Positions 8,391 through 16,836 of a DNA stretch of 64,000 bases are shown piece by piece (the first letter of the stretch is position 1; each line of letters starts with the position of its first letter). The stretch spans positions 1-64,000 of the forward strand of contig JAGOQB010000001.1 in assembly GCA_017991675.1 (NCBI GenBank), written 5' to 3'. The DNA comes from Phenylobacterium sp. Its GTDB lineage: Bacteria; Pseudomonadota; Alphaproteobacteria; Caulobacterales; Caulobacteraceae. The translations under genes and the position numbers were made by a program. Under the pieces are notes generated by a model. The model saw only the letters and a list, made by a program, of their open reading frames with translations, did not search any database and was not told the origin of the DNA.

Positions 8391-9185
8391 ATGACGAACG
8401 AACCCTTTTTCAAACGGGACGGTCAATATTTCGTCCCAACCCCCGCCGGCCGCGGTCCCTGGAATCCCAACTCTCTCCACGGACGGGTCATCATTGGTCT
8501 TCTCGGCTTCGTGCTCGAGCAGAAGCATGGCGATGCGGAATTCATCCCCGCCCGCCTGACCGTCGACATGTACAAGCTGCCGGGCTTCGATCCGATCGAG
8601 GTCACCACCAAGACGGTCCGCGAGAGCGGCCGCATTCGCGTGATCGACGCAGAGTTCATCTCCGGCGGCGTCAGCATGGCGCGCGCCACCTGCCAGTTCC
8701 TGAAGCGGACCGAGAACTCGGAAGGCAACGTCTGGAAGCCGGGCACGTGGACTGTGCCGTCGCCGCTGGACATCCCCGAGCCCGAGAACCGCGGCGGGAT
8801 GGGCGGCATGTGGGCCTCGCGGCCGATCAGCGGCGGCTTCGCTACGGCCGAGCAGCGTCGCACCTGGATGAGCGAAGTGCGCGACATCGTCGAGGGCGAG
8901 CCGCTGACCCCGTTCCAGCGCGTGGCGGTGGCCTGCGACTTCGTCAGCCCGCTGACCCACGTCGGCGACCGGGGGCTGGGCTACATCAACTCGGACGTGA
9001 CGCTCTATCTGCACAAGCTGCCGGACACCCAGTGGGTGGGCTTCGAGAGCGTCTATCACGGCGCCGACGACGGCGTGGCCGTGGGCGACGCCCGCGTCTA
9101 CGACGAGAGCGGCCCGATCGGCGTCGCCTCCTGCACGGCCCTGGCCCAGCGCCGGCTGGCGCCGCCGCCGCCCAAACCGTCCTAG
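8391..9185 (+). CDS. Double hot-dog acyl-CoA thioesterase-like protein
   Basis: At 264 residues this fits the two-hot-dog thioesterase family (TesB-like superfamily). The first domain carries NPNSLHGRVIIGLLGFVLEQ and a second half begins around ADEQ-like residues 150-160, with FVSPLTHVGDRGLGYINSD as the second hot-dog helix and strand. It is expected to hydrolyse acyl-CoA or a related thioester in the cytoplasm, but the substrate is unknown. The ATG at 8391 starts with a short basic leader. The downstream ABC gene begins 26 bases after its stop and may or may not be co-transcribed. Confidence 0.75.
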   Translation: MTNEPFFKRDGQYFVPTPAGRGPWNPNSLHGRVIIGLLGFVLEQKHGDAEFIPARLTVDMYKLPGFDPIEVTTKTVRESGRIRVIDAEFISGGVSMARATCQFLKRTENSEGNVWKPGTWTVPSPLDIPEPENRGGMGGMWASRPISGGFATAEQRRTWMSEVRDIVEGEPLTPFQRVAVACDFVSPLTHVGDRGLGYINSDVTLYLHKLPDTQWVGFESVYHGADDGVAVGDARVYDESGPIGVASCTALAQRRLAPPPPKPS

Positions 9186-9211
9186 CTGCAGAGGGCGCGG
9201 TTCAGGCTAGG

Positions 9212-9901
9212 ATGACGCCGATGACCGCGCCCGTTCTGCAGATCTCGAACCTTGCCAAGTCGGTGCCCGGCGGCCGCGTGCTGTTCGAGGGGCTGAACCT
9301 GCGCCTGGCGGCCGGCGAGTTCGTGGCGATCATGGGCGAGTCCGGGGTCGGCAAGTCGACCCTGCTGAACCTGATCGCCGGCCTCGACCAGGCCGATGCG
9401 GGCGCCATCGCCATCGACGGCGTGGACCTTGCCGGTCTGGACGACGACGCGCGCACCCTGCTGCGGCGGGACAGCGTCGGCTTTGTCTTCCAGGCGTTCC
9501 ATATCCTGCCGCACCTGACCCTCGGCCAGAACGTGGCCCTGCCGCTGGCGCTGCAGGGGCAGGGCGGCGATCGTGCCCTGGGGCATGCCGATCGGATGCT
9601 GGCGGCGGTAGGGCTGGCCGGTCGCAGCGGCGACTATCCGCGGCAGCTGTCGGGCGGTGAAATGCAGCGCGTGGCGATCGCCCGCGCCTTGATCCATCAG
9701 CCGAAGCTGCTGCTGGCCGACGAGCCGACCGGTAATCTCGATCCGGAGACCGCCAACCGGGTGTTGCAGGTATTCGCCGAGGAGGTCCGGCGGTCCGGCG
9801 CCGCCGTGGTGCTGGTCACCCACTCCGAGGTCGCGGCCGCGGCGGCCGACCGCACGCTCATCCTGGGACGGGACGGCCTTGTCAAACGCCCGCGCGCCTG
9901 A
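9212..9901 (+). CDS. ABC transporter ATP-binding protein (LolD/MacB type)
   Basis: This 229-residue ATPase has Walker A GESGVGKST at residues 42-50, a Q-loop in VFQAFHILPH, the signature LSGGEMQRV, Walker B LLLADEPTGNLD and the H-loop VTHS. The LolD/FtsE/MacB subfamily drives envelope mechanics rather than import. A second ATG at 9221 is equally possible. The permease gene begins inside its 3' end (about 20 bases of overlap), and an AttH-like gene follows, so the three form one module. Its probable role is moving a lipid, lipoprotein or hydrophobic molecule at the inner membrane, which is inferred from the subfamily. Confidence 0.92.
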   Translation: MTPMTAPVLQISNLAKSVPGGRVLFEGLNLRLAAGEFVAIMGESGVGKSTLLNLIAGLDQADAGAIAIDGVDLAGLDDDARTLLRRDSVGFVFQAFHILPHLTLGQNVALPLALQGQGGDRALGHADRMLAAVGLAGRSGDYPRQLSGGEMQRVAIARALIHQPKLLLADEPTGNLDPETANRVLQVFAEEVRRSGAAVVLVTHSEVAAAAADRTLILGRDGLVKRPRA

Positions 9902-12446
9902 GCAGCGGGGGCTGGCCGCCCGCTGGATGATCCTGGGCGAGTGGCGGGCCCACCCGATGCGGGTGATCACCGCCGCGGTCGCCATCGCCGTCGGCGTCGC
10001 GTTGGGCCTGGCGGTGCACCTGGTCAACGCCTCGGCGCTCAGCGAATTCTCCAAGGCGGTCAGCGCGGTCAACGGCGAGGCCGAACTGCAGGTGCGCTCG
10101 ACGACGACCCGCGGCTTCGCCGAAGGGCTTTACCCCGAACTGGCGAGGATGGAGGGCGTCGCGGCGGTCAGCCCGGTCGTCGAGTTGGAGGCGGGGACCG
10201 ACCGGCCGGGCGAGACGCTCACGGTCCTCGGCCTGGATGTTCTGCGCGCCGCCTATGTCACCCCGAGCCTGATCGGCCGGCCGCTGGCGGCCGAGGCGAG
10301 CGAGGCGCGCGGCCCGACCCTGGAGGCGGCCTTCGACGAACGCGCGGTCTTCCTCTCGCCGGCGGCGCTGCAGGGCCGGGCGATCGGCCAGGAGATCGAG
10401 CTCAGCGCCGGCGGCCGGCGCACGGTGTTCAAGGTCGCGGGCGTGCTCCCGGGTGTCGGCGACGAGCGGCGCGTGGCGGTGCTCGATATCGCCGCCGCGC
10501 AATGGAAGCTGGGCGCCCTCGGCCGGCTGCAGCGGCTGGATCTGAAGCTCGCCCGCGGTGCGGACGTGGCCCGCGTCGCCGAGCGCCTGCGCGCGGCGCT
10601 GCCCAACGACGCCCAACTGGTCACCCAGCCCAGCGAGGCGCGGCGCAGCGACAGCCTCAGCCGGGCGTATCGCGTCAATCTGGACATGCTGGCGCTGATG
10701 GCGCTGCTGACCGGCGGCTTTCTCGTCTACTCGGCGCAGTCGCTCTCGGTCGCCCGGCGGCGCCCGCAGTTCGCCCTGCTGCGGGTGCTGGGCGTACGCC
10801 GCCGGGCCCTGCTCGCCCAGGTGATGGCCGAGGGCGTCGTCGTCGGCCTGGTTGGAGGTCTGGTCGGCATCGGGCTCGGCGTCGCGCTCGCGTACGGCGC
10901 GCTGGCCCTGCTCGGCGGGGATCTCGGCGGCGGCTACTTCGGGGAGTCCACGCCGCAACTGGCGTTCTCGCCCGGGCCGGCCCTGCTGTTCCTGGCGCTC
11001 GGCCTGGCGACGGCGATCGTCGGCAGCCTGGCGCCGGCGCGCGAAGCGGCCCGCGCCCAGCCGGCGGTGGCGCTCAAGAACGCCGGCGACGCCGTCGATC
11101 CGCGGGCGACGCCGGCGATCTGGCCGTCGCTGCTGCTGCTGTCGGCGGGGGCCGGCGCCGCCTTCGGGCCGGCGATCGGCGGCATGCCGCTGCTCGGCTA
11201 TGCCGCGATGGCGCTGCTGCTGGCGGGCGGCGTGGCGGCGATGCCGCGGCTGGCGCGGGTGCTGCTGTCGGGTCTGAAAGGCCGATCGTTCGGGAGCATC
11301 GCGCCGGAGCTCGCGGTCAAGCGGCTCTGGGGTGCGCCCTCGCAGGCCGCGGTGGCGCTCTGCGGCGTGGTGGCCAGCACCAGCCTGATGGTGGCGATGG
11401 CGGTGATGGTCTCCAGCTTTCGGGGCTCGGTCGAGGACTGGCTGGCGCAAGTGCTGCCGGCCGACCTCTACCTGCGGATCGAGGCGGCCGGGACAGGGGG
11501 CGGGTTTGATCCCGAGGAACAGGCGAGGCTGGCGGCCACCCCCGGAGTCGCCCGGATCGCGTTCATGCGCACCACGACCTTACGGATGAGCGCGGACGCG
11601 CCGCCGCTGGCGCTGATCGCGCGGCCGGAGGGCGGCCTGGACGCCGGCGCGCCGCCGATGATCGGCCGGACGGCCACCGCGCCGCCCGGGACGATCCCCG
11701 TCTATGTCTCGGAGCCGGCGGCCTGGCTCCATGGCTGGAAAGTCGGCCAGCGCATCGGGCTGCCGATCGCTGGCGCGCCGCCGCAGGGGTTTTTCGTGAC
11801 CGGCGTCTGGCGGGACTACGCCCGGCAGCACGGGGCCGTGACCCTGGAGAGCCATGACTACACGGCGCTGACTGGCGATCGCTCGCGCAGCGAGGCCTCG
11901 GTCACGCTTGCGCCCGGCGCCGATCGCAAGGCGGTGGCCGCGAGGTTGGAGACCAATGTCCCGCAGCGCCTGGCCGGTCGCGTCACCGTGGCTGAGCCCC
12001 GGGGCCTGCGGGACATGGCGCTGCGGCTGTTCGATCGCAGCTTCGCGGTCACCTACGCGCTGGAGGCCATCGCGATCGTGGTCGGCCTGGCGGGCGTGGC
12101 GGCGACGGTCTCGGCCCAGACCCTGGCGCGGACCAAGGAGTTCGGGATGTTGCGGCACCTGGGCGTCACCCGTCGCCAGATCATCGCCATGCTGGCGACC
12201 GAGGGCGCGCTGCTGGGTGCGGTCGGGGGCCTGGCGGGGATCGGGCTGGGGCTGATCATGAGCCAGGTGCTGATCCACGTGGTGAACCCGCAGTCGTTCC
12301 ACTGGACCATGGAGACGCGGCTGCCATGGGGGCTGCTGGCCGGCGTGGCGGCCGCTCTTGTCGCCTCGGCGGCCGGCACGGCGCTGCTGGCGGGTCGACG
12401 GGCGGTGTCGGCGGACGCGGTGCGCGCCGTGCGGGAGGACTGGTGA
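9879..12446 (+). CDS. Duplicated FtsX-domain ABC transporter permease
   Basis: This 855-residue permease contains two FtsX-like halves. An N-terminal membrane helix (about 27-48) is followed by a large periplasmic MacB-type domain, three helices around residues 265-400, further helices around 410-470, a second helix and periplasmic domain, and three final helices (about 725-845). The start is uncertain: TTG at 9879 overlaps the ATPase gene, and an ATG at 9927 gives a protein 16 residues shorter that still includes the first helix. Its closest functional analogues are LolCE/MacB-type mechanotransmission permeases. The overlap with its ATPase and the immediate AttH-like gene downstream indicate a single transport system. 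Confidence 0.9.
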   Translation: MSNARAPEQRGLAARWMILGEWRAHPMRVITAAVAIAVGVALGLAVHLVNASALSEFSKAVSAVNGEAELQVRSTTTRGFAEGLYPELARMEGVAAVSPVVELEAGTDRPGETLTVLGLDVLRAAYVTPSLIGRPLAAEASEARGPTLEAAFDERAVFLSPAALQGRAIGQEIELSAGGRRTVFKVAGVLPGVGDERRVAVLDIAAAQWKLGALGRLQRLDLKLARGADVARVAERLRAALPNDAQLVTQPSEARRSDSLSRAYRVNLDMLALMALLTGGFLVYSAQSLSVARRRPQFALLRVLGVRRRALLAQVMAEGVVVGLVGGLVGIGLGVALAYGALALLGGDLGGGYFGESTPQLAFSPGPALLFLALGLATAIVGSLAPAREAARAQPAVALKNAGDAVDPRATPAIWPSLLLLSAGAGAAFGPAIGGMPLLGYAAMALLLAGGVAAMPRLARVLLSGLKGRSFGSIAPELAVKRLWGAPSQAAVALCGVVASTSLMVAMAVMVSSFRGSVEDWLAQVLPADLYLRIEAAGTGGGFDPEEQARLAATPGVARIAFMRTTTLRMSADAPPLALIARPEGGLDAGAPPMIGRTATAPPGTIPVYVSEPAAWLHGWKVGQRIGLPIAGAPPQGFFVTGVWRDYARQHGAVTLESHDYTALTGDRSRSEASVTLAPGADRKAVAARLETNVPQRLAGRVTVAEPRGLRDMALRLFDRSFAVTYALEAIAIVVGLAGVAATVSAQTLARTKEFGMLRHLGVTRRQIIAMLATEGALLGAVGGLAGIGLGLIMSQVLIHVVNPQSFHWTMETRLPWGLLAGVAAALVASAAGTALLAGRRAVSADAVRAVREDW

Positions 12447-13519
12447 TGGGCCGCCGGCTTCTCGCCTGGCTGGCGCTGCTGGCCGCCTGGGCCGCGCCGG
12501 CGCTCGCCCAGGCGCCGGGCTACTCGGTCGTGCGGCCAGGCGTCGTCCTGACGTTCCCCGGCGATCATGGCGCGCATCCAGGATTTCGGACCGAGTGGTG
12601 GTACGTCACCGGCTGGCTCAAGACGGAGAGCGGTGAGGACCTCGGGTTTCAGGTGACCTTCTTCCGCTCTCGGCCGCCGGGCGCGAGCGACAATCCCAGC
12701 GCCTTCGCCCCGCGGCAGATCCTGTTCGCCCATGCGGCGATCTCCGACCCGGCGGTCGGCAAGCTGATGCACGGCCAGCGCATCGCCAGGGCCGGGTTCG
12801 GGCTGGCGCAGGCGCAGGTGGGCGACACGGACCTGGTGATCGACGACTGGCGGCTGCGGCGCGGCGCGGACGGGCGCTTTGCGACCAAGGCGGCGGGCGA
12901 GGGCTTCTCGCTCGACCTGACGTTCATGCCGACCCAGCCGGTGCTGCTGCAGGGCGAGGGCGGGTTCAGCCGCAAGGGGCCGCTGGCGAGCCAGGCGAGC
13001 TACTACTACAGCCTGCCGCAACTGAAGGCGGCCGGGACGGTGCGACGTGGCGGCAAGGCGGTGAAGGTCACAGGCACGGCCTGGCTGGACCGCGAGTGGT
13101 CGTCGACCTTGCTGGATCCTTCGGCCGTCGGCTGGGACTGGGTCGGCCTGAACCTCGACGACGGCGGCGCGCTGATGGCCTTTCAGGTCCGCGACGCGGC
13201 AGGCAAGGCGCTATGGGCCGGCGGATCGCTGCGGGGCGCCGATGGCCGCACGGTGCGGTTCGCGCCCTCGCAGGTGCGGTTCACGACGCAGCGGAACTGG
13301 CGATCGCCGCGCACGGGCGCGGTTTACCCGATCGAGCGGACCGTGACCTTGCAAACGCCGGGCGGACCGAGGCGCTGGACGCTGAAGCCGCTGTTCGACG
13401 ACCAGGAGTTGGACAGCCGCGCCTCAGGCGGCCCCGTCTATTGGGAAGGGGCCGTGCGAAGCGAAGGCGGGCGCGGCTATCTGGAGCTGACCGGCTATGT
13501 CAGCCCCATGAAGCTTTAG
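12446..13519 (+). CDS. AttH/CrtC-like lipocalin-domain secreted protein
   Basis: This 357-residue protein has a signal peptide (residues 1-22, ending ALAQA) and the AttH-like/carotenoid 1,2-hydratase fold, recognisable by TEWWYVTGWL near residue 50, FFRSRPPG near 73 and the later AWLDREWSS plus WDWVGLNLDDG segments. The ATG at 12446 shares a base with the permease stop. Proteins of this family often sit beside an FtsX-type permease and ATPase, and the pair has been assumed to handle hydrophobic ligands in the envelope. Here it probably works in the periplasm with that transporter. The gene converges with, and overlaps by 4 bases, the alcohol dehydrogenase gene. Confidence 0.85.
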   Translation: MGRRLLAWLALLAAWAAPALAQAPGYSVVRPGVVLTFPGDHGAHPGFRTEWWYVTGWLKTESGEDLGFQVTFFRSRPPGASDNPSAFAPRQILFAHAAISDPAVGKLMHGQRIARAGFGLAQAQVGDTDLVIDDWRLRRGADGRFATKAAGEGFSLDLTFMPTQPVLLQGEGGFSRKGPLASQASYYYSLPQLKAAGTVRRGGKAVKVTGTAWLDREWSSTLLDPSAVGWDWVGLNLDDGGALMAFQVRDAAGKALWAGGSLRGADGRTVRFAPSQVRFTTQRNWRSPRTGAVYPIERTVTLQTPGGPRRWTLKPLFDDQELDSRASGGPVYWEGAVRSEGGRGYLELTGYVSPMKL

Positions 13520-14592
13520 GGCTGAACCAGGATCTTCACGTGGGCCTCGGGGTCGCCGAGGTCCTTGAAGGCCTGGGCGACGCCGTCGAGGCCGACCGTG
13601 CCGGTGACGACGTTGCTGACGTCGATCTTGCCTTCGGCGATGTCGTGCAGGGTCGCGGCGAACTCCTCGGGCGAATAGCCGAACACGAAGGTCAGCTCGA
13701 TCTCCTTGGTGATGGCGATGGCCGGCTCGATACGGTCGCTCTCCATACAGACCCCGGCGACGACGATTTGCGAGCCGGCGGGCGAGGCCTCGATCAGGCT
13801 CTGCAGCACGCCGGGGGAACCGACGCACTCGAACACCACGGGGCGGCCGAAGCTGCCGCCCATCATGCGGACCATGTTCTGGGCGGCGCGGGCGGTGGGG
13901 ACGCCGAAGCCTTCCCAGCGGGCGTGCGGGCTTTCGACCGCGGGATCGATGACGACGTCGGCGCCCAGCATCTCGGCGGCCGCGCGGCGGCGGGGCGAGA
14001 AGTCGGCGGCGATGACCGGGCCGTGTCCCTTGGCCTTCAGGCCGGCGATGACAGCCAGGCCGACCGGGCCGCAGCCGACCACCAGGGCGACGCTGTTGGA
14101 ATCGAGGCGGGCCTTGGCCACCGCGTGCGCGCCGACGGCGAAGGGTTCGGTGAGCGCGGCCTTGTCGGTGGGCAGGCCGTTGGGGACCGGCAACAGCAGA
14201 GCTTCGGACAGGATCATCTGCTCGGCGAAGCCGCCGGGCAGGTTGTTCGAGAAGCCGAGCAACTCGACGCCGCCGACCGGGGTCAGGGTAGCCGGGATCG
14301 AGACCACCCGCGTGCCGGCCTTCAGCGCGCCGGTCGTGCCGGGGCCATGCTCGAGGATCTCGGCGCAGAACTCGTGACCGAACACGGTGTCGGCGGTCGG
14401 GTCGAAGCCGTCGCCCATGCCGCCGGCGCGGCGGGTGAGGTCGATCATGTGCTCCATGTGGTGCAGCGCGTGCAGGTCCGAGCCGCAGATCCCGCAGGCC
14501 AGGGTGCGAACCAGGACCTGTCCCTGGTCGGGTTTCAGATCGGCGATCTCGTCGCAGATCAGTTGCTTGTTCCGCCGGATCACCGCGCGCAT
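13516..14592 (-). CDS. Zinc-binding alcohol dehydrogenase family protein
   Basis: This 358-residue medium-chain dehydrogenase has CGICGSDLH at residues 33-41 and GHE at 72-74, which supply the catalytic zinc ligands, and VVGCGPVGL as the NAD(P) Rossmann glycine motif near 170. The four-cysteine lobe that binds structural zinc in classical ADHs is absent: the equivalent region (about 90-115) has no cysteine cluster. The start follows a clear GGAGG eight bases upstream on the minus strand. It stands alone between the AttH-like gene and the fab cluster, so its substrate cannot be inferred from context. Confidence 0.88.
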   Translation of the reverse strand: MRAVIRRNKQLICDEIADLKPDQGQVLVRTLACGICGSDLHALHHMEHMIDLTRRAGGMGDGFDPTADTVFGHEFCAEILEHGPGTTGALKAGTRVVSIPATLTPVGGVELLGFSNNLPGGFAEQMILSEALLLPVPNGLPTDKAALTEPFAVGAHAVAKARLDSNSVALVVGCGPVGLAVIAGLKAKGHGPVIAADFSPRRRAAAEMLGADVVIDPAVESPHARWEGFGVPTARAAQNMVRMMGGSFGRPVVFECVGSPGVLQSLIEASPAGSQIVVAGVCMESDRIEPAIAITKEIELTFVFGYSPEEFAATLHDIAEGKIDVSNVVTGTVGLDGVAQAFKDLGDPEAHVKILVQP

Positions 14593-14685
14593 GACATCCT
14601 CCCGTTCTCGATCGCCGCCTTGCCGGGGCTTGGCTTATCCCCTAACCCTCCCGGCTCGGAATCGTAAGTGCGTGGGAGACGCGCA

Positions 14686-15630
14686 ATGAGCCTCGCCTTC
14701 ATTTTCCCTGGCCAGGGCAGCCAAGCTGTCGGGATGGGCGCGGACCTCGCCGAGGCGTTCGCCCCGGCCCGTGAGGTCTTCCAGGAAGTCGACGACGCCC
14801 TGGGCCAGAAGCTGTTCGCGCTGATGCGCGAGGGTCCGGAAGGCGACCTGACCCTGACCGAGAACGCGCAGCCGGCCCTGATGGCCGTGTCGCTGGCTGT
14901 GACCCGGACCCTGGAGAAGGAATTCGGCGTCGGCATCGAGAAGGCCGCCTTCGTGGCCGGCCACTCGCTGGGCGAATATTCGGCCCTGGCCGCCGCCGGC
15001 GCGATCAGCCTGGCCGACACCGCGCGACTGCTGAAACTGCGCGGCCAGGCCATGCAGCGGGCCGTGCCGGTGGGCGCCGGCGCGATGGCCTCGCTGATTG
15101 GGCCCAAGACCGACGTGGCCCTGGCCGAAGCCGCCGCCGAGGCCGGCTCCAAGGTCGGCGTCTGCGTCGTCGCCAACGACAACAACAACGGCAACGTGGT
15201 GATCTCCGGCGACAAGGCCGCGGTCGACGTGGCCATCGAGAAGGCCAAGGAACTGGGCGCGCGGGCCATCCCGCTGAACGTCTCGGCCCCCTTCCATTGC
15301 CCGCTGATGCAGCCGGCCGCCGACGAGATGGCCCAGGCCCTGGCCAGCGCCACGATCATCGCCCCGCGCGCGCCGGTCGTGGCCAATGTCACCGCCCGCC
15401 CGACCCTGGACCCCGAGGAGATCCGCCGGCTGCTGGTCGAGCAGGTCACCGGCCGCGTGCGTTGGCGCGAAAGCATGATCTGGCTGGCCGGAGAGGGCGG
15501 GGCGACCCGCTTCGCCGAGGCCGGCGCCGGCAAGGTGCTGTCGGGCATGGCCAAGCGCATCGCCCCGGACGCCGAGGCGACTCCGCTCAACACGCCTGCC
15601 GACCTTGAAGCGTTTGCGAAGGGACTCTGA
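14686..15630 (+). CDS. fabD: Malonyl-CoA:ACP transacylase
   Basis: FabD moves malonyl groups from CoA to acyl carrier protein for fatty acid elongation. The 314-residue protein begins LAFIFPGQGSQAVGMG, carries the nucleophile serine in GHSLGE (S94) and the catalytic histidine in APFHCP (H204), and has the arginine-containing QAMQRA segment that binds the malonyl carboxylate. The ATG at 14686 follows GGGAGA; a GTG 18 bases upstream is less likely. The fabG gene starts one base after its stop, giving the canonical fabD-fabG-acpP-fabF order. Confidence 0.97.
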   Translation: MSLAFIFPGQGSQAVGMGADLAEAFAPAREVFQEVDDALGQKLFALMREGPEGDLTLTENAQPALMAVSLAVTRTLEKEFGVGIEKAAFVAGHSLGEYSALAAAGAISLADTARLLKLRGQAMQRAVPVGAGAMASLIGPKTDVALAEAAAEAGSKVGVCVVANDNNNGNVVISGDKAAVDVAIEKAKELGARAIPLNVSAPFHCPLMQPAADEMAQALASATIIAPRAPVVANVTARPTLDPEEIRRLLVEQVTGRVRWRESMIWLAGEGGATRFAEAGAGKVLSGMAKRIAPDAEATPLNTPADLEAFAKGL

Positions 15631-15631
15631 G

Positions 15632-16372
15632 ATGTTCGACCTGACGGGAAAGACCGCGCTGGTCACCGGCGCGACCGGCGGCATCGGCGGCGAGATCGCC
15701 AAGGCGCTGCACGCCGCCGGCGCGACCGTGGTGCTGTCGGGCACGCGTGAGGCGGTGCTGCAGGACCTGGCCCAGCAACTCGGCGGCCGCACCTTCGCCG
15801 TGCCGGCCAACCTCGCCGATGCGGAATCGGTCGACAGCCTGCTGGCGCGCGCCGAAGAGGCCGCCGGCGCCGGAATCGACATCCTGGTCGCCAACGCCGG
15901 AATCACCCGCGACGGCCTGCTGATGCGGATGAAGGACGAGGACTGGGAAGCGGTCGTGAAGGTCAATCTGGAAAGCTATTTCCGGCTCAGCCGATCGGCG
16001 ATGCGCGGCATGATGAAACGGCGCCATGGCCGAATCATCGGCATCACCTCGGTCGTCGGCGTGATGGGCAATCCTGGGCAGTCGAACTACGCCGCCTCCA
16101 AGGCCGGCATGATCGGCTTCTCCAAGGCCCTGGCCCAGGAGGTCGCGTCGCGCGGGATCACGGTGAATTGCGTGGCGCCAGGCTTCATCGAGAGCCCGAT
16201 GACCGACGCCCTGAACGAGCAGCAGAAGGCCCAGATCATGGGTACGATCCCGGCCGGAAGGCTGGGCGCGGGGGCCGAAGTGGCCGCCGCCTGCGTCTAT
16301 CTGGCCAGCGACGAAGCCGCCTACATGACGGGGCAAACCCTGCATGTGAACGGCGGCATGGCCATGATCTGA
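15632..16372 (+). CDS. fabG: 3-oxoacyl-[ACP] reductase
   Basis: FabG reduces 3-oxoacyl-ACP with NADPH in the elongation cycle. The 246-residue SDR has TGATGGIG at residues 12-19, NAGIT near 88, catalytic S140, Y153 and K157 (YAASK), and the C-terminal GQTLHVNGGM signature. The ATG at 15632, just after the fabD stop, is preferred over an upstream TTG within fabD. It is co-transcribed with fabD, while acpP follows after a 141-base gap that probably has its own promoter. Confidence 0.97.
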   Translation: MFDLTGKTALVTGATGGIGGEIAKALHAAGATVVLSGTREAVLQDLAQQLGGRTFAVPANLADAESVDSLLARAEEAAGAGIDILVANAGITRDGLLMRMKDEDWEAVVKVNLESYFRLSRSAMRGMMKRRHGRIIGITSVVGVMGNPGQSNYAASKAGMIGFSKALAQEVASRGITVNCVAPGFIESPMTDALNEQQKAQIMGTIPAGRLGAGAEVAAACVYLASDEAAYMTGQTLHVNGGMAMI

Positions 16373-16456
16373 GCCCGCTGGCGTGGCCGTAGCGAACATG
16401 CTACGTCGCCGCGCGAACCGGCGAGGCGAAGGTCTCTACCCGTATATCCGCAACGG

Positions 16457-16489
16457 TTGACATCCCGTCGGCCGTCGCGGATGGATTTA
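16457..16489 (+). promoter_or_regulatory. Candidate acpP promoter -35 element
   Basis: TTGACA at 16457-16462 is a consensus -35 hexamer 51 bases before the acpP start. The best -10 choices, GATGGA (17-base spacer) or GATTTA (21-base spacer), are weak, so only the -35 is convincing. A separate acpP promoter is plausible because ACP is needed in large amounts. Confidence 0.35.
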
Positions 16490-16513
16490 GCGAAACACAA
16501 GGGACTTAAGCGA

Positions 16514-16753
16514 ATGTCCGACATCCTCGAGCGCGTGCGTAAGATCGTCATCGAACATCTGGACGCCGACCCCGAGAAGGTCACCGAAAAGGCGAGCTTC
16601 ATCGACGACCTGGGCGCCGACAGCCTCGACAATGTCGAGCTGGTCATGGCCTTCGAAGAAGAGTTCGACATCGAGATCCCGGATGACGCCGCCGAGCACA
16701 TCCAGACCGTCGGCGATGCGGTGAAGTTCATCGGTGAGCGCCTGGGCGCCTAA
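16514..16753 (+). CDS. acpP: Acyl carrier protein
   Basis: This acidic 79-residue protein carries growing acyl chains on a phosphopantetheine arm. The attachment serine is S37 in the DSL motif of [11 protein letters not shown], and the flanking acidic helix ([14 protein letters not shown]) is the recognition surface for Fab enzymes. The ATG at 16514 gives the usual ACP length. It lies between fabG and fabF as in most proteobacteria. A strong hairpin lies between its stop and fabF and may set the ratio of the two products. Confidence 0.98.
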   Translation: MSDILERVRKIVIEHLDADPEKVTEKASFIDDLGADSLDNVELVMAFEEEFDIEIPDDAAEHIQTVGDAVKFIGERLGA

Positions 16754-16782
16754 GGCGAACCCACGGAATTCATTGAATTTTT

Positions 16783-16817
16783 GACCGCCGCGAAGCTCTC
16801 CGGAGTTCGCGGCGGTC
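16783..16817 (+). terminator. 12-bp perfect hairpin between acpP and fabF
   Basis: GACCGCCGCGAA at 16783-16794 pairs perfectly with TTCGCGGCGGTC at 16806-16817 around an 11-base loop, which itself contains CTCC/GGAG. A short TTT follows at 16821-16823 and TTTTT precedes it, so it looks like a partial or bidirectional terminator. As fabF starts only 20 bases later on the same strand, it may act as an attenuator or as a 3' stabiliser of acpP mRNA. Confidence 0.6.
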
Positions 16818-16836
16818 TGCGTTTGGAGGCCCGCTC

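Noticed and set aside
8378-9211. N-terminal extension of the ABC ATPase gene through the thioesterase gene
   Set aside because: The upstream part is a shifted-frame shadow of the thioesterase. The ATPase fold begins just after the ATG at 9212.
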